From positions 1 through 12,545 of the forward strand of contig CAMLRA010000125.1 in the NCBI GenBank assembly GCA_946482325.1: a stretch of DNA of 12,545 nucleotides. The letters run 5' to 3'. Made by a program: the position numbers and the translations under genes. The stretch is from an uncultured Chromatiaceae bacterium (GTDB lineage: Bacteria; Pseudomonadota; Gammaproteobacteria; Enterobacterales; Alteromonadaceae). The notes beneath the pieces are model-generated. The model was not told the origin of the DNA. It ran no database searches and worked only from the letters and a program-made list of their open reading frames with translations. Below, in pieces: positions 1 through 6,699 of the stretch; within the stretch, counting starts at the first letter, position 1, and every line of letters starts with the position of its first letter.

Positions 1-291
1 GCCAGAGTGCAATAACGCCAGTACCAGCGAAGTAAATTCATGGCCCATCGGCACACCGGCGAAGGTCATCACTGTGCCTTTGGCCTGCGACCGCACCTGC
101 ATGGAAGGTACACGGCTGGCGTTTTGGTTTGGCGTCACGACAATCAAGTCAGACAAGCTGGCGATATCATCGACGAGTGCTTTTAACTCTAAACCTTTTT
201 CGCTTTGGTCAACTGCCAGCGCCAGTTCCACCGGCGTCTTCAGATTTTGCAGATAGCCTTTTAATGCTGATTTTAAATTGTTGTCTAACAT
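1..291 (-). CDS. ahpF: Alkyl hydroperoxide reductase subunit F, N-terminal part (cut by window edge)
   Basis: AhpF is the FAD- and NADH-dependent disulfide reductase that recycles oxidised AhpC in the cytoplasm. Only the first 97 residues are in the window. They begin MLDNNLKSALKGYLQNLK and end with GHEFTSLVLALLHSG, closely matching the N-terminal thioredoxin-like domain of E. coli AhpF, including the PxGHEFTSLVLALL stretch. The flavin and NADH domains lie beyond position 1. The ATG at 291 is preceded by a good ribosome site (AGAGGAA). The gene follows ahpC in the same direction, but a strong terminator separates them and the intergenic DNA looks like an independent promoter, so it is probably not expressed only by readthrough as in a simple ahpCF operon. 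The identification is confident; intactness of the rest cannot be judged. Confidence 0.93.
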   Translation of the reverse strand, partial: MLDNNLKSALKGYLQNLKTPVELALAVDQSEKGLELKALVDDIASLSDLIVVTPNQNASRVPSMQVRSQAKGTVMTFAGVPMGHEFTSLVLALLHSG

Positions 292-371
292 GCTGAGTTC
301 CTCTTCATGACGAAAGCTGGGTGTTGCCCGTTTTTAGCTGACCGGCAACTGGGTTTCTGTTTGATAAAGCT

Positions 372-406
372 ATCTTAGTCAAAACAACCAATCTCATAAA
401 ACGAAT
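372..406 (-). promoter_or_regulatory. Putative ahpF promoter with element shared with ahpC
   Basis: On the minus strand an 18-bp box (ATTCGTTTTATGAGATTG, positions 406-389) lies exactly 11 bp upstream of a -10-like TAAGAT (377-372). The ahpC upstream region has the same arrangement with a box identical at 14 of 18 positions. The -35 hexamer expected 17 bp upstream (TTTATG) is poor, which fits an activator-dependent promoter. OxyR is the usual activator of ahp genes, but I do not see its canonical ATAG-N7-CTAT pattern, so the regulator is inference. The start site would lie near 365, giving a leader of about 74 nt. Confidence 0.5.
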
Positions 407-463
407 TAAACGGATTCATTTAATTTGTTTTATCGATTGAATTTCAAAAACGATTTTGTTTGA

Positions 464-500
464 TGGCAAAAACAAAACAGCCGGACAAAGTCCGGCTGTT
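464..500 (-). terminator. Intrinsic terminator after ahpC
   Basis: A perfect 11-bp stem (AACAGCCGGAC at 476-486 paired with GTCCGGCTGTT at 490-500) closes a 3-nt loop. Read on the minus strand it is followed by TTTTGTTTTTG, a U-rich tail. It lies 26 bases past the ahpC stop codon and before ahpF, so it should end or strongly reduce ahpC transcripts and uncouple ahpF. Confidence 0.9.
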
Positions 501-525
501 TATTTAAAGCATCAATGTGGCCGGA

Positions 526-1089
526 TTAGATTTTACCAACCAGATCCAGTGATGGAGCCAGAGTTTTCTCACCTGGTGTCCACTTGGCTGGACATACTTC
601 ACCGTCGTGGTTTGCTACGTACTGAGCAGCCTGCACTTTACGGAACAGCTCTGCTGCAGAGCGGCCAATACCCAGATCGTGGATCTCAGCAACTTTTACG
701 ATACCTTCCGGGTTGATCACGAAAGTACCGCGCAGTGCCAGACCTTCTTCTTCGATCATTACATCAAAGTTACGTGTGATAGCACCTGTTGGGTCAGCCA
801 CCATTGGGTAGTTGATTTTCTTGATAGTTTCGGAAGCGTCATGCCAGGCTTTGTGCGTGAAGTGCGTGTCGGTAGACACTGAGTATACTTCCACACCGAT
901 TTCCTGGAATTTTGGATAGAAATCAGCCAGATCGCCTAATTCAGTTGGGCATACGAAAGTGAAGTCGGCCGGGTAGAAACAAACCACAGACCATTTGCCG
1001 ATCAGGTCCTGATCAGTTACAGAAATGAATTTACCCTGATGGAAAGCCTGAGCACTGAATGGCTTGATTTTGCTGTTGATAATCGACAT
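526..1089 (-). CDS. ahpC: Alkyl hydroperoxide reductase subunit C (typical 2-Cys peroxiredoxin)
   Basis: Cytoplasmic peroxiredoxin that reduces H2O2, organic peroxides and peroxynitrite, and is recycled by AhpF. The 187-residue protein has the family's full length. The peroxidatic cysteine is C47 in FVCPTE and the resolving cysteine is C166 in EVCPAKW; the C-terminus [10 protein letters not shown] is identical to the E. coli enzyme. The DLGIGRS stretch replaces the GGLG of peroxidation-sensitive eukaryotic enzymes, and no C-terminal YF motif is present, so it should be the robust, hard-to-overoxidise type. The ATG at 1089 has a GGAGAA ribosome site. A terminator follows it and ahpF comes next in the same orientation. 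The upstream region carries an element also found before ahpF, suggesting joint peroxide control. Confidence 0.98.
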   Translation of the reverse strand: MSIINSKIKPFSAQAFHQGKFISVTDQDLIGKWSVVCFYPADFTFVCPTELGDLADFYPKFQEIGVEVYSVSTDTHFTHKAWHDASETIKKINYPMVADPTGAITRNFDVMIEEEGLALRGTFVINPEGIVKVAEIHDLGIGRSAAELFRKVQAAQYVANHDGEVCPAKWTPGEKTLAPSLDLVGKI

Positions 1090-1153
1090 TTGTCGTTCTC
1101 CATGTTGTGGTTAATGTGAATGCTTTGTCTACAAAAGCTGTGGCGTTGCAAGC

Positions 1154-1188
1154 ATAGTAGTCTAGTAAAACAATTGCGTATAACGAAT
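1154..1188 (-). promoter_or_regulatory. Putative ahpC promoter with element shared with ahpF
   Basis: On the minus strand the box ATTCGTTATACGCAATTG (1188-1171) is followed after exactly 11 bp by TACTAT (1159-1154), a good -10 candidate. The ahpF upstream region has a counterpart box with 14 of 18 identical bases and the same spacing. The hexamer 17 bp upstream of the -10 (TATACG) is a poor -35, consistent with dependence on an activator. Predicted leader length is about 58 nt. Confidence 0.5.
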
Positions 1189-1191
1189 AAA

Positions 1192-1210
1192 ATGAATTTA
1201 ATTAATTCAT
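1192..1210. repeat. AT-rich near-perfect palindrome upstream of ahpC
   Basis: ATGAATTTAATTAATTCAT has 7-bp arms (ATGAATT/AATTCAT) around TAATT, and only one symmetric pair in the centre is mismatched. It lies directly upstream of the putative ahpC -35 box, where an activator or an UP element could bind. It may simply be AT-rich DNA. Confidence 0.4.
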
Positions 1211-1466
1211 TTTTCCGATTAAAAACCAACTTTTGTACCACCGCACTATTGCGCTTGCAAATGCGACAACGAACTGAACTGCTGAAGCAGAGATGGGGTC
1301 GCAAGTGGCAGAACACAATAGTTTTTTTGGCAAAAAATCGTTGAATACGACCAAAAGGCCTGTTCAGCCGATACTTTGCAACATCTGGCAGTGGCGACTA
1401 AGCTGCTTCAATGTTACACCTTGATTAAACGCCAGATTTGCGGCATTCAACCCACTTTGCAGGCCC
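1211..1466. other. Remainder of the ahpC / receiver-TPR divergent intergenic region
   Basis: The whole gap between ahpC and the receiver-TPR gene is 377 bp (1090-1466). The left part holds the ahpC promoter and palindrome. In 1211-1466 I see no convincing gene; short open frames here lack ribosome sites and recognisable proteins. It should contain the promoter of the gene at 1467, for which TTGCAA near 1375 with a weak TAAGCT 17 bp downstream is the best but poor candidate. Confidence 0.5.
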
Positions 1467-3029
1467 ATGACCCAATTTAAACTAGACCTCAGTAAGTTGT
1501 TCGAATTACAGGTATTGCTGATCGAATCAGACCCTGATCTACTGCATTTATTTAAACAAATGCTGCTGAATCTGGGCATCCGGAAAATCGAGACCGCCCG
1601 GCAAATCGACGATTTAATGGCAAGGGAAACCCCGGTCAGTGCCGACATTGTTTTTCTCGACTATGCCGTAGACACACAGATGACCGGTGGCGAAATTGTC
1701 GACTGGTTGGTGCAACAGGGGATTCTGCCTAATCGCACGCGGCTGGTACTGATGGCGCAACAAAATGAACGCGCGCAATACGCTATCGAATATCCTTACC
1801 ATCAAATCAGTTATCTGGAACGGCCCTTTAATAAAGTCACATTGGATCAGGAACTGAAACAGCAGGTAATACATGGTCCGATATTACGCCCCCTGCTGAC
1901 GCTGGCCGGGCTTGGACGTTATGCCGATGCCTTAAAACTGTTATTGCACACGCAAAACCAACCACTGCCACCTGGCCTTGAGCCTCTTCTGCAACGCCTG
2001 CGGGTTCAGCTATTGTTAGATTTACATAAATTTGACGCCGTGATCCCGCTGCTCAAAGCCCCCATCGCCGAACAGCAAGGCTGGGCACTGTGGGCGCTTT
2101 ATCGGGTCCGTTATGAGCGTGGTGATCTGTCGGCCTGCCAGGCGTTTTTACAAGACAGTTCAGACGAGTTGGCCCGTTATGCCCAAAGACGTGAACTATG
2201 GCAGATTTACCTCGCACTGCAGGAACGGGATTACCCGACCGCTTTGCAGGTTGCCAGTAAAATTCCAGCCGCCGGCATGTCTTGTAATTTGGTCCGGTTG
2301 GTACATCTGGTGTATTTTCTGGCCGGTGATGTAGAGCGCGCGCAGGATTTTATCGAGCGAAAGCGCCGGCTGGCAGGAAGGGGTGAATTATATGTACAGC
2401 TTAGTATTGCCCAAACCCGGGCTGCGATCTGGCGCTTGCAACATAGCACTGCTGAGCAGCTAGCGGAGTGTCAAAACCAGGTCGAGTCCTTATTACAACA
2501 AGTCCGGCAAGATAAGACGGCTGCAGAATTTTGCGTTTCAGTCACGCTGCTGGAAGTCCATTTACGCCAATTTACCGAAGGTGCGGACAGCGCGCTGCAA
2601 TTGCTGCAGGACCAGCTGCGTCAAACCGATTGGCCCAAACAACCTGTCAGCGTGTTGTGCCATGCCGCCCTGGTTTATAGCAGCCTGGAACAACAGCAGA
2701 CCGCATTCGACCTGCTGTTTTATGCTGACAATCAGCTACAGCAGATGCTGGATAATTGCCATCGAGTTTTCAACGGCTGTCTGCATCAACACGCTTTTGA
2801 GCTGGTATTTACCAGCGCGGCGGAAAAAACCCTCGCCTATCAGCAGATAGCCAGCCGCTATCTGCAACAACAGGAATTGCTCAGTGCAGCCAAAGCGCTG
2901 CGCCGTGCCTGTCGCTATGACCCGCAAAATCCGGCGTTACGCCAGCAGTTATATACGTTAATGCAGCAACTCGGCATCCAGCGTTTTCGCGGTGTTAATT
3001 TGCCGCAGGAACAAAAAACCAGCGGCTAA
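1467..3029 (+). CDS. Receiver-domain protein with long TPR-like helical C-terminus
   Basis: The first ~135 residues form a response-regulator receiver domain: VLLIESD near the start (acidic pocket E20, D22), the phosphoacceptor candidate D65 in IVFLDYA, and YLERPF at the end of the fold. Two switch residues differ from consensus: the Thr/Ser position is M96 (LVLMA) and the conserved Lys is R119 (ERPF rather than KPF). Residues ~140-510 are alpha-helical and rich in Leu, Gln and Ala, with TPR-like patterns, clearest near the C-terminus (AAKALRRACRYDPQNPAL). There is no DNA-binding or enzymatic output domain, so it probably acts by protein-protein contact; its partner kinase and target are unknown. 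The ribosome site is weak (GCAGG), but no other ATG, GTG or TTG is in frame before an upstream stop. Its stop overlaps that of the convergent peptidase gene. Family assignment is good; function is not assignable. Confidence 0.88.
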   Translation: MTQFKLDLSKLFELQVLLIESDPDLLHLFKQMLLNLGIRKIETARQIDDLMARETPVSADIVFLDYAVDTQMTGGEIVDWLVQQGILPNRTRLVLMAQQNERAQYAIEYPYHQISYLERPFNKVTLDQELKQQVIHGPILRPLLTLAGLGRYADALKLLLHTQNQPLPPGLEPLLQRLRVQLLLDLHKFDAVIPLLKAPIAEQQGWALWALYRVRYERGDLSACQAFLQDSSDELARYAQRRELWQIYLALQERDYPTALQVASKIPAAGMSCNLVRLVHLVYFLAGDVERAQDFIERKRRLAGRGELYVQLSIAQTRAAIWRLQHSTAEQLAECQNQVESLLQQVRQDKTAAEFCVSVTLLEVHLRQFTEGADSALQLLQDQLRQTDWPKQPVSVLCHAALVYSSLEQQQTAFDLLFYADNQLQQMLDNCHRVFNGCLHQHAFELVFTSAAEKTLAYQQIASRYLQQQELLSAAKALRRACRYDPQNPALRQQLYTLMQQLGIQRFRGVNLPQEQKTSG

Positions 3030-3700
3030 AACAGCACTTGTTCAACAAAACCGCCATAACCACTGACCGGGTCCAGTAACTGGATCTCCAGCACCCAAAT
3101 ACCACTGCGCACTTCGCCTTCACAACCCCCCAGCTGACCGGATGCATACAGTTTGTGCGGAAAGTCCCCGACTCTATGGCCTTTGATGTGATGATTCAGC
3201 ACCATGCCGTATTGTGCAGCGGCTTCTGACGCAACCTGATATAAAGCCGCGCCTGAGCAGCCGGTCGCCCGCCAATGTGCAGCAACATGGTCAAACACTT
3301 GATGCACTGCGTGTTGTACCTGCTGATGCACCGGGTTGTCGCCTCGGCAAAAAGTCGCACCAACATCCGCTTCATGGCCGGCAAACACCGGGCCTAAATC
3401 GATAAAAAAGATATCTTGGTCACCTAAGCGACTGTCTGGCGCAGAGGGTTCACTGTAAATCTTCGCCGTATTATGGCCAAAGCGGATGATGGGCGGATGC
3501 CAGTGTTGTTCTGCACCGGCCTGTTGCAGCACTGTGTTTGCGATGGCAATGGCGTCAGTTTCACTGATGCCGGGCTGCAGCCTTGTGGCAATCTGCTGCA
3601 GACAATCCAGTGCAATCAGTTGCGCCTGTTGCATCGCTGCCAGGGAAAAACCGGCGCCAACCCGTTGTGTTGGTTGTTGTTCAAGCTGTTGATTTTCCAT
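3026..3700 (-). CDS. M24-family metallopeptidase (Xaa-Pro peptidase-like, single domain)
   Basis: A 224-residue protein with the pita-bread fold signature of M24 peptidases (methionine aminopeptidase / Xaa-Pro peptidase superfamily). All five expected metal ligands can be seen: D101 (FIDLGP), D112 (EADVG), H175 (KGHRVGD), E205 (VLEIQL) and E220 (FVEQ). HWHPPIIRFGHNT (from residue 66) is the substrate-side histidine region of the Xaa-Pro branch. It lacks the N-terminal creatinase-like domain of full-length PepP/PepQ, so it is a short form. No signal peptide is evident, so a cytoplasmic location is likely. The ATG at 3700 follows TAAGGG, a usable ribosome site. It is convergent with the receiver-TPR gene, with stop codons overlapping in CTAA. 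The exact substrate is unknown; members of this family also include inactive or lyase-like enzymes, but the complete ligand set argues for activity. Confidence 0.9.
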   Translation of the reverse strand: MENQQLEQQPTQRVGAGFSLAAMQQAQLIALDCLQQIATRLQPGISETDAIAIANTVLQQAGAEQHWHPPIIRFGHNTAKIYSEPSAPDSRLGDQDIFFIDLGPVFAGHEADVGATFCRGDNPVHQQVQHAVHQVFDHVAAHWRATGCSGAALYQVASEAAAQYGMVLNHHIKGHRVGDFPHKLYASGQLGGCEGEVRSGIWVLEIQLLDPVSGYGGFVEQVLF

Positions 3701-3817
3701 ATTAAACCCTTACAGAATTTTGCTGTGTGCAGCTTAACCTGTACCATGACTGCCTGCGTATTTATTTTGTTGAAATGATGTAATTTTTAGCGCCATAATC
3801 AGCTGTCAGGACTTTGC

Positions 3818-3846
3818 TTGTCGCTGCAAAGACTGCTTTCTATACT
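3818..3846 (+). promoter_or_regulatory. Sigma70-type promoter of the DUF1232 / transglycosylase unit
   Basis: TTGTCG (3818-3823) and TATACT (3841-3846) are separated by exactly 17 bp. The start site would be near 3853, about 27 nt before the chosen ATG at 3880. This also excludes the longer open frame that begins upstream of the promoter at 3814. Confidence 0.75.
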
Positions 3847-3879
3847 GTAACTCCGACTAAAAATTACAAGGGAACGAAC

Positions 3880-4449
3880 ATGGCTTTGACCATCAGCTTT
3901 GACCTGCAAGAGCAGGATTTAGATTACTTCCGCCAATTGATGCAAAAAACTGAAAGAGTCGTCAGTCATCATAGCAGTGAGGAGATCCTGAACGCCGCCA
4001 AAGCGTTGGCAGGCGAAGTGCAGAATCAGGTACCAGAATTTGTCGCAATCCGCTTAAAACAGCTCGAAACGCTGGTCGCGATGGTTGAAGATCAGGACTG
4101 GGATCTGACTGAAGAAGAAAAGTTAGATGTGTTATCAGCACTGGCTTATTTCAGTAAACCTGAAGATTTAATTGCCGACCATTTACCTGTGCTCGGTTTC
4201 CTCGATGACGCCATCATGATCGAACTGGTGGTTCAATCACTGGCCGATGATTTTGAAGCTTACAGTGAATTCTGTACTTTCCGCCGTAACGAAATTGAAC
4301 GTCGTGGTGCAGAAGCACAAACCAGCAAAGCTGACTGGCTGGAAACGAAAAAACAAGAATTGCATTCTTGGTTACGTCGCCGTCGTGCGGAGAAACGTGG
4401 TAGCGCTGGTGGTGGTGGCTTCCGCTCAGTGTTCTCGTTCCGTCGCTAA
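3880..4449 (+). CDS. DUF1232 (YkvA-like) protein
   Basis: A 189-residue protein. The central part (LSALAYFSKPEDLIADH followed by LPVLGFLDDAIMI) matches the DUF1232/YkvA signature, in which a Pro-Gly/Asp-Asp turn precedes a helix. The family has no firmly established biochemical function; many members are short membrane-associated helical proteins. The C-terminus is very basic (WLRRRRAEKR) followed by a Gly-rich run and FRSVFSFRR, which could bind nucleic acid or acidic lipid heads. The ATG at 3880 is chosen because AAGGGA lies just upstream and a good promoter sits directly before it; an in-frame ATG 66 bp upstream lies within or before the promoter. Five bases separate its stop from the start of the transglycosylase gene, so the two are probably co-transcribed. 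Confidence 0.87.
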   Translation: MALTISFDLQEQDLDYFRQLMQKTERVVSHHSSEEILNAAKALAGEVQNQVPEFVAIRLKQLETLVAMVEDQDWDLTEEEKLDVLSALAYFSKPEDLIADHLPVLGFLDDAIMIELVVQSLADDFEAYSEFCTFRRNEIERRGAEAQTSKADWLETKKQELHSWLRRRRAEKRGSAGGGGFRSVFSFRR

Positions 4450-4454
4450 ACCGG

Positions 4455-5087
4455 ATGACCGCAAAACCAACCGCAAATACAGCAGGCCTACTGGCCTGCT
4501 TATTGGTTTTGCTCTGCCCGCCACTTCATGGCGGGCAGGTTAAAGTTTACCAGTACACCCAACAAAATGGCGTCGTCGCCTTCAGCGATAAACCGCCCGG
4601 AGACAGCCCGTTTAAAGTACTACGCTATGATTGCTTTGCCTGTGGTGTTCACTCGGCTGTTAATTTCAATACTACACCGCTGTTTTTACAGCATTACCAC
4701 CGGGAAATTCTGACCGCAGCGCGGCAATATCAGCTTGAACCCAGCCTGATCCGTGCCGTGATCCATGCTGAGTCCGGTTTTAATCCCAAAGCCCGTTCTA
4801 AAGCCGGCGCGCAAGGCTTGATGCAACTGATGCCAGAGACGGCCAAAGAGCTCGGCGTTGCGAATGTCTGGCTACCACAACAAAATATTCAAGCTGGCAG
4901 TGCTTATCTGGCCAGCTTACTGCAACAGTTTAACGGCAACCGGCGGCTAGCGCTGGCTGCCTATAATGCCGGCCCTGGTGCCGTCAGCCGACATGGCGGT
5001 ATTCCTCCCTATGCCGAGACCAAAGCCTACTTGCAACGGGTCGATATCCTGTTACGCCGCTATCAGCAACAATCCGCGACGCTCTGA
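4455..5087 (+). CDS. Periplasmic lytic transglycosylase (DUF4124 + SLT domain)
   Basis: A 210-residue exported enzyme that should cleave the MurNAc-GlcNAc bond of peptidoglycan to give 1,6-anhydro ends. Residues ~1-27 form a signal peptide (hydrophobic GLLACLLVLL). Residues ~28-55 (VYQYTQQNGVVAFSDKPP) resemble a DUF4124 module, often found before SLT domains. Residues ~80-205 are a family-1 SLT domain: catalytic E106 in HAESGFNPKARS, GAQGLMQLMPETA, and AAYNAGPGAV. Two cysteines (DCFACG, 60 and 63) could form a disulfide or hold a metal. No strong ribosome site precedes the ATG, and the gene starts 5 bases after the upstream stop, so translation is probably coupled. The signal-peptide codons contain two strong hairpins. 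Substrate and fold assignment are firm; which cell-wall process it serves is unknown. Confidence 0.92.
   Translation: MTAKPTANTAGLLACLLVLLCPPLHGGQVKVYQYTQQNGVVAFSDKPPGDSPFKVLRYDCFACGVHSAVNFNTTPLFLQHYHREILTAARQYQLEPSLIRAVIHAESGFNPKARSKAGAQGLMQLMPETAKELGVANVWLPQQNIQAGSAYLASLLQQFNGNRRLALAAYNAGPGAVSRHGGIPPYAETKAYLQRVDILLRRYQQQSATL
4481..4510 (+). promoter_or_regulatory. Terminator-like hairpin inside the transglycosylase 5' coding region
   Basis: A perfect 8-bp stem AGCAGGCC/GGCCTGCT (4481-4488 and 4493-4500) with a 4-nt loop, followed by TATTGGTTTT. It resembles a leaky intrinsic terminator or pause, 32 bases after the stop of the DUF1232 gene, and could reduce expression of the second cistron. 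It lies wholly within codons of the signal peptide. Confidence 0.5.
4514..4538 (+). promoter_or_regulatory. Second strong hairpin in the signal-peptide codons
   Basis: CTGCCCGCCA (4514-4523) pairs perfectly with TGGCGGGCAG (4529-4538) around CTTCA: a 10-bp, GC-rich stem only 13 bases after the previous hairpin. The tail GTTAAAGTTT is not a strict U-tract. It may slow ribosomes near the signal-peptide end or help stop polymerase. Confidence 0.5.
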
Positions 5088-5307
5088 GCCACCCACTCAC
5101 ATTTTGTTGATCAGCGTTTAAACCAATTAAAAACTACTGCCGACTCTCTATATATCGGCCGGTACTGTGCATCACGCATTTGACTAACAATTAGTGAAAT
5201 GTTGCAGAGCTTAACAACATGGCGATTTTATATAGCTGATTTTTCTAAATATTTTTCTGGCATCAGCTTTGCTAACTTGCCAGCACATTCACTCATAAGG
5301 ACGCATC
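5088..5307. other. AT-rich intergenic region before the lipoprotein gene
   Basis: This 220-bp gap lacks a gene. It includes TATATAT and TTATATAG stretches that could be -10 elements, but none has a well-spaced -35, so I cannot fix the promoter. I see no clear terminator after the transglycosylase gene; the only hairpin is a 5-bp GCCGA/TCGGC pair with an 11-nt loop. Confidence 0.4.
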
Positions 5308-6075
5308 ATGAAAAAAATAGTACCTCTTATTTGTTCTCTTACCCTGTTAAATGCCTGTGTGATCCATGTCGGTGCCGACGAACCCGCCAATGTGCAAAGC
5401 CGTCAATTACAACTCAATGCCAATAACCTGCAACAACTGGTCGCCGAAACCGAAGCCGGCGATCTGCAGATTATTGGCGAAAAAGGCCGCGAACAAATTG
5501 AGGTGGAAGCGCGTATCCGTTATGACGACATTAGCCAGCTGGAACTAACACTCGAAGCCAAAGGCGACGCTGCGGTGCTGATTGCCCGCAACAAGGACAA
5601 CGTGTCTTTTGGCTATGTGAATAATGCTGCAGTGGACTTAGTCGTGCGGGTACCCGAGAGATTCGCGCTGAAACTGGAAGACGGCTCCGGTGATACCCGG
5701 GTTGAGCAGTTGACTGGAGATCTGCTGATTGCGGACGGATCCGGCGACCTGCATGTGAGTGGTGGCCGTAAAGTCAGTATTGAGGATGGATCGGGCAATT
5801 TGTCGCTGTCCGGTGCCGCTGGTAATGTCAGTATCGATGACGGGTCAGGCGATATCCGTGTCGTGCAGGTGGTTGGTGATCTGACCCTGACCGACGGTTC
5901 AGGCGATGCGGACATCAGCCAGATACAGGGCACGGTCACAGTGGAAGATGGCTCCGGCGATATCCGGGTGGCACAGGCTGGTGGTCTGAATGTCGAAGAC
6001 GACGGTTCCGGTGAGCTCAATTATCAGCAGATCTCAGGCCGGATTTCGGTACCGGATGATCAGCAACGCGAATGA
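5308..6075 (+). CDS. Predicted lipoprotein with seven DGSG repeats (DUF4097-like beta-solenoid)
   Basis: A 255-residue protein whose N-terminus MKKIVPLICSLTLLNAC is a lipoprotein signal with the lipid-carrying Cys at 17. The +2 residue is Val, not Asp, so outer-membrane sorting is expected by the E. coli rule. From residue 125 to the end, DGSG recurs at 125, 143, 160, 178, 196, 214 and 232, a period of 18 (once 17), each followed by a hydrophobic strand pattern such as DIRVVQVVGDLTL. This is the layout of DUF4097/putative-adhesin beta-solenoids, with stacked short strands and a DGSG turn on one edge. Repeat codons differ between copies, so the pattern is old and kept at protein level. Function is unknown; a cell-surface or periplasmic scaffold, possibly metal-binding at the Asp ladder, is inference. 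AAGGA precedes the ATG, and a strong terminator follows, so it is probably a single-gene transcript. Confidence 0.87.
   Translation: MKKIVPLICSLTLLNACVIHVGADEPANVQSRQLQLNANNLQQLVAETEAGDLQIIGEKGREQIEVEARIRYDDISQLELTLEAKGDAAVLIARNKDNVSFGYVNNAAVDLVVRVPERFALKLEDGSGDTRVEQLTGDLLIADGSGDLHVSGGRKVSIEDGSGNLSLSGAAGNVSIDDGSGDIRVVQVVGDLTLTDGSGDADISQIQGTVTVEDGSGDIRVAQAGGLNVEDDGSGELNYQQISGRISVPDDQQRE
5680..6051 (+). repeat. Seven-copy 18-residue protein repeat (xDGSGD)
   Basis: Repeat units start at codons for D125, D143, D160, D178, D196, D214 and D232 of the lipoprotein. At DNA level the core varies (GACGGCTCC, GACGGATCC, GATGGATCG, GACGGGTCA, GACGGTTCA, GATGGCTCC, GACGGTTCC), showing synonymous drift rather than recent duplication. 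Confidence 0.88.
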
Positions 6076-6098
6076 TTCACAGAGAAAATCAGCAGCAG

Positions 6099-6128
6099 AA
6101 CGGGGCCAGAGCCCCGTTTTTAATTTTG
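6099..6128 (+). terminator. Intrinsic terminator after the lipoprotein gene
   Basis: An 8-bp stem AACGGGGC/GCCCCGTT (6099-6106, 6111-6118) with loop CAGA, followed by a T-rich tract (TTTTTAATTTT counting the end of the stem). It lies 23 bases past the TGA. On the opposite strand the tail is not T-rich, so it acts mainly for plus-strand transcripts and shields the convergent GAF gene. Confidence 0.92.
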
Positions 6129-6152
6129 GAAACAAGCGATTCACAACACCTT

Positions 6153-6680
6153 TCAGAACAAGGCCGCGAACTTTTCCTGCAATAACGGCTTCAGAGCAAA
6201 AGTGATAAGTTTGCCGGCTTGCTCCAAAAACGCGATTTGACTGGCATTCCACTGCATCATGCTGCCAACCTGTTCGCAACAAAATACCCCCACTAACTGG
6301 CCGTTATAGCGGATGCCGACATCGAGCAGGGACATAATGTCATTAGGCTCAAAATACGCTTCGTTGAAACAAGACGTTGCCGGATGATTCGCGGCATCAG
6401 CCGCGTTGATGCCACCGTCATTGCGCATGGCCTCAAAATAAGGCGCAAAATCGTCTTCGTGCAGTGCAATGCCTTGATAGTGCGCATCTTCATTGCTGTC
6501 GTATAAATCCACAGCAATAATTTCGCTCAGCAGCGAGTCAGAATACAACCACAAACTGGCGCGGGAACACTGCAGTTGTTTGGTAATAGTTTCAGTCAGC
6601 TGGCGGTAAAAGGCTTCAGCTGTGACGTGTTGATCTTTAAATGCTTTAATCAGCAGTAACAACGCTGTTTGGTCGAGCAT
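6153..6680 (-). CDS. Stand-alone GAF-domain protein
   Basis: A 175-residue protein that is almost entirely one GAF domain: an N-terminal helix, CSRASLWLYS, an acidic middle (DLYDSNEDAHYQG), then SLLDVGIRYNGQLVGVFCCEQVG and WNASQIAFLEQAGKLITFAL, the standard C-terminal GAF pattern. GAF domains bind small ligands such as cyclic nucleotides, haem or tetrapyrroles, or mediate dimerisation; which applies here is unknown. No kinase, GGDEF or DNA-binding domain is attached, so it may act in trans or be a remnant of a sensor. The FCCE pair of cysteines is a possible redox or ligand site, but it does not match the methionine sulfoxide reductase GAF pattern that I know. The ATG at 6680 is preferred over the TTG at 6698 because AGGAG sits just upstream. 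Confidence 0.82.
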   Translation of the reverse strand: MLDQTALLLLIKAFKDQHVTAEAFYRQLTETITKQLQCSRASLWLYSDSLLSEIIAVDLYDSNEDAHYQGIALHEDDFAPYFEAMRNDGGINAADAANHPATSCFNEAYFEPNDIMSLLDVGIRYNGQLVGVFCCEQVGSMMQWNASQIAFLEQAGKLITFALKPLLQEKFAALF

Positions 6681-6699
6681 ATGGGCTCCTGCAGACAAG

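Noticed and set aside
456..882. Plus-strand open frames opposite ahpC
   Set aside because: They are out-of-frame shadows of a highly conserved gene, without ribosome sites or known domains.
1090..1466. Canonical OxyR site or small gene upstream of ahpC
   Set aside because: I could not find the spaced ATAG/CTAT pattern on either strand, and the short open frames here have no supporting features.
3814..3879. Longer start for the DUF1232 protein
   Set aside because: The start lies upstream of the -35 of a well-formed promoter, so it would not be in the transcript; the ATG at 3880 has a good ribosome site.
5613..6020. 135-residue open frame on the minus strand, rich in Ser and Pro
   Set aside because: It is the exact antisense of the DGSG repeats, so the repeat pattern explains its length and composition. 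It has no ribosome site and no recognisable domain.
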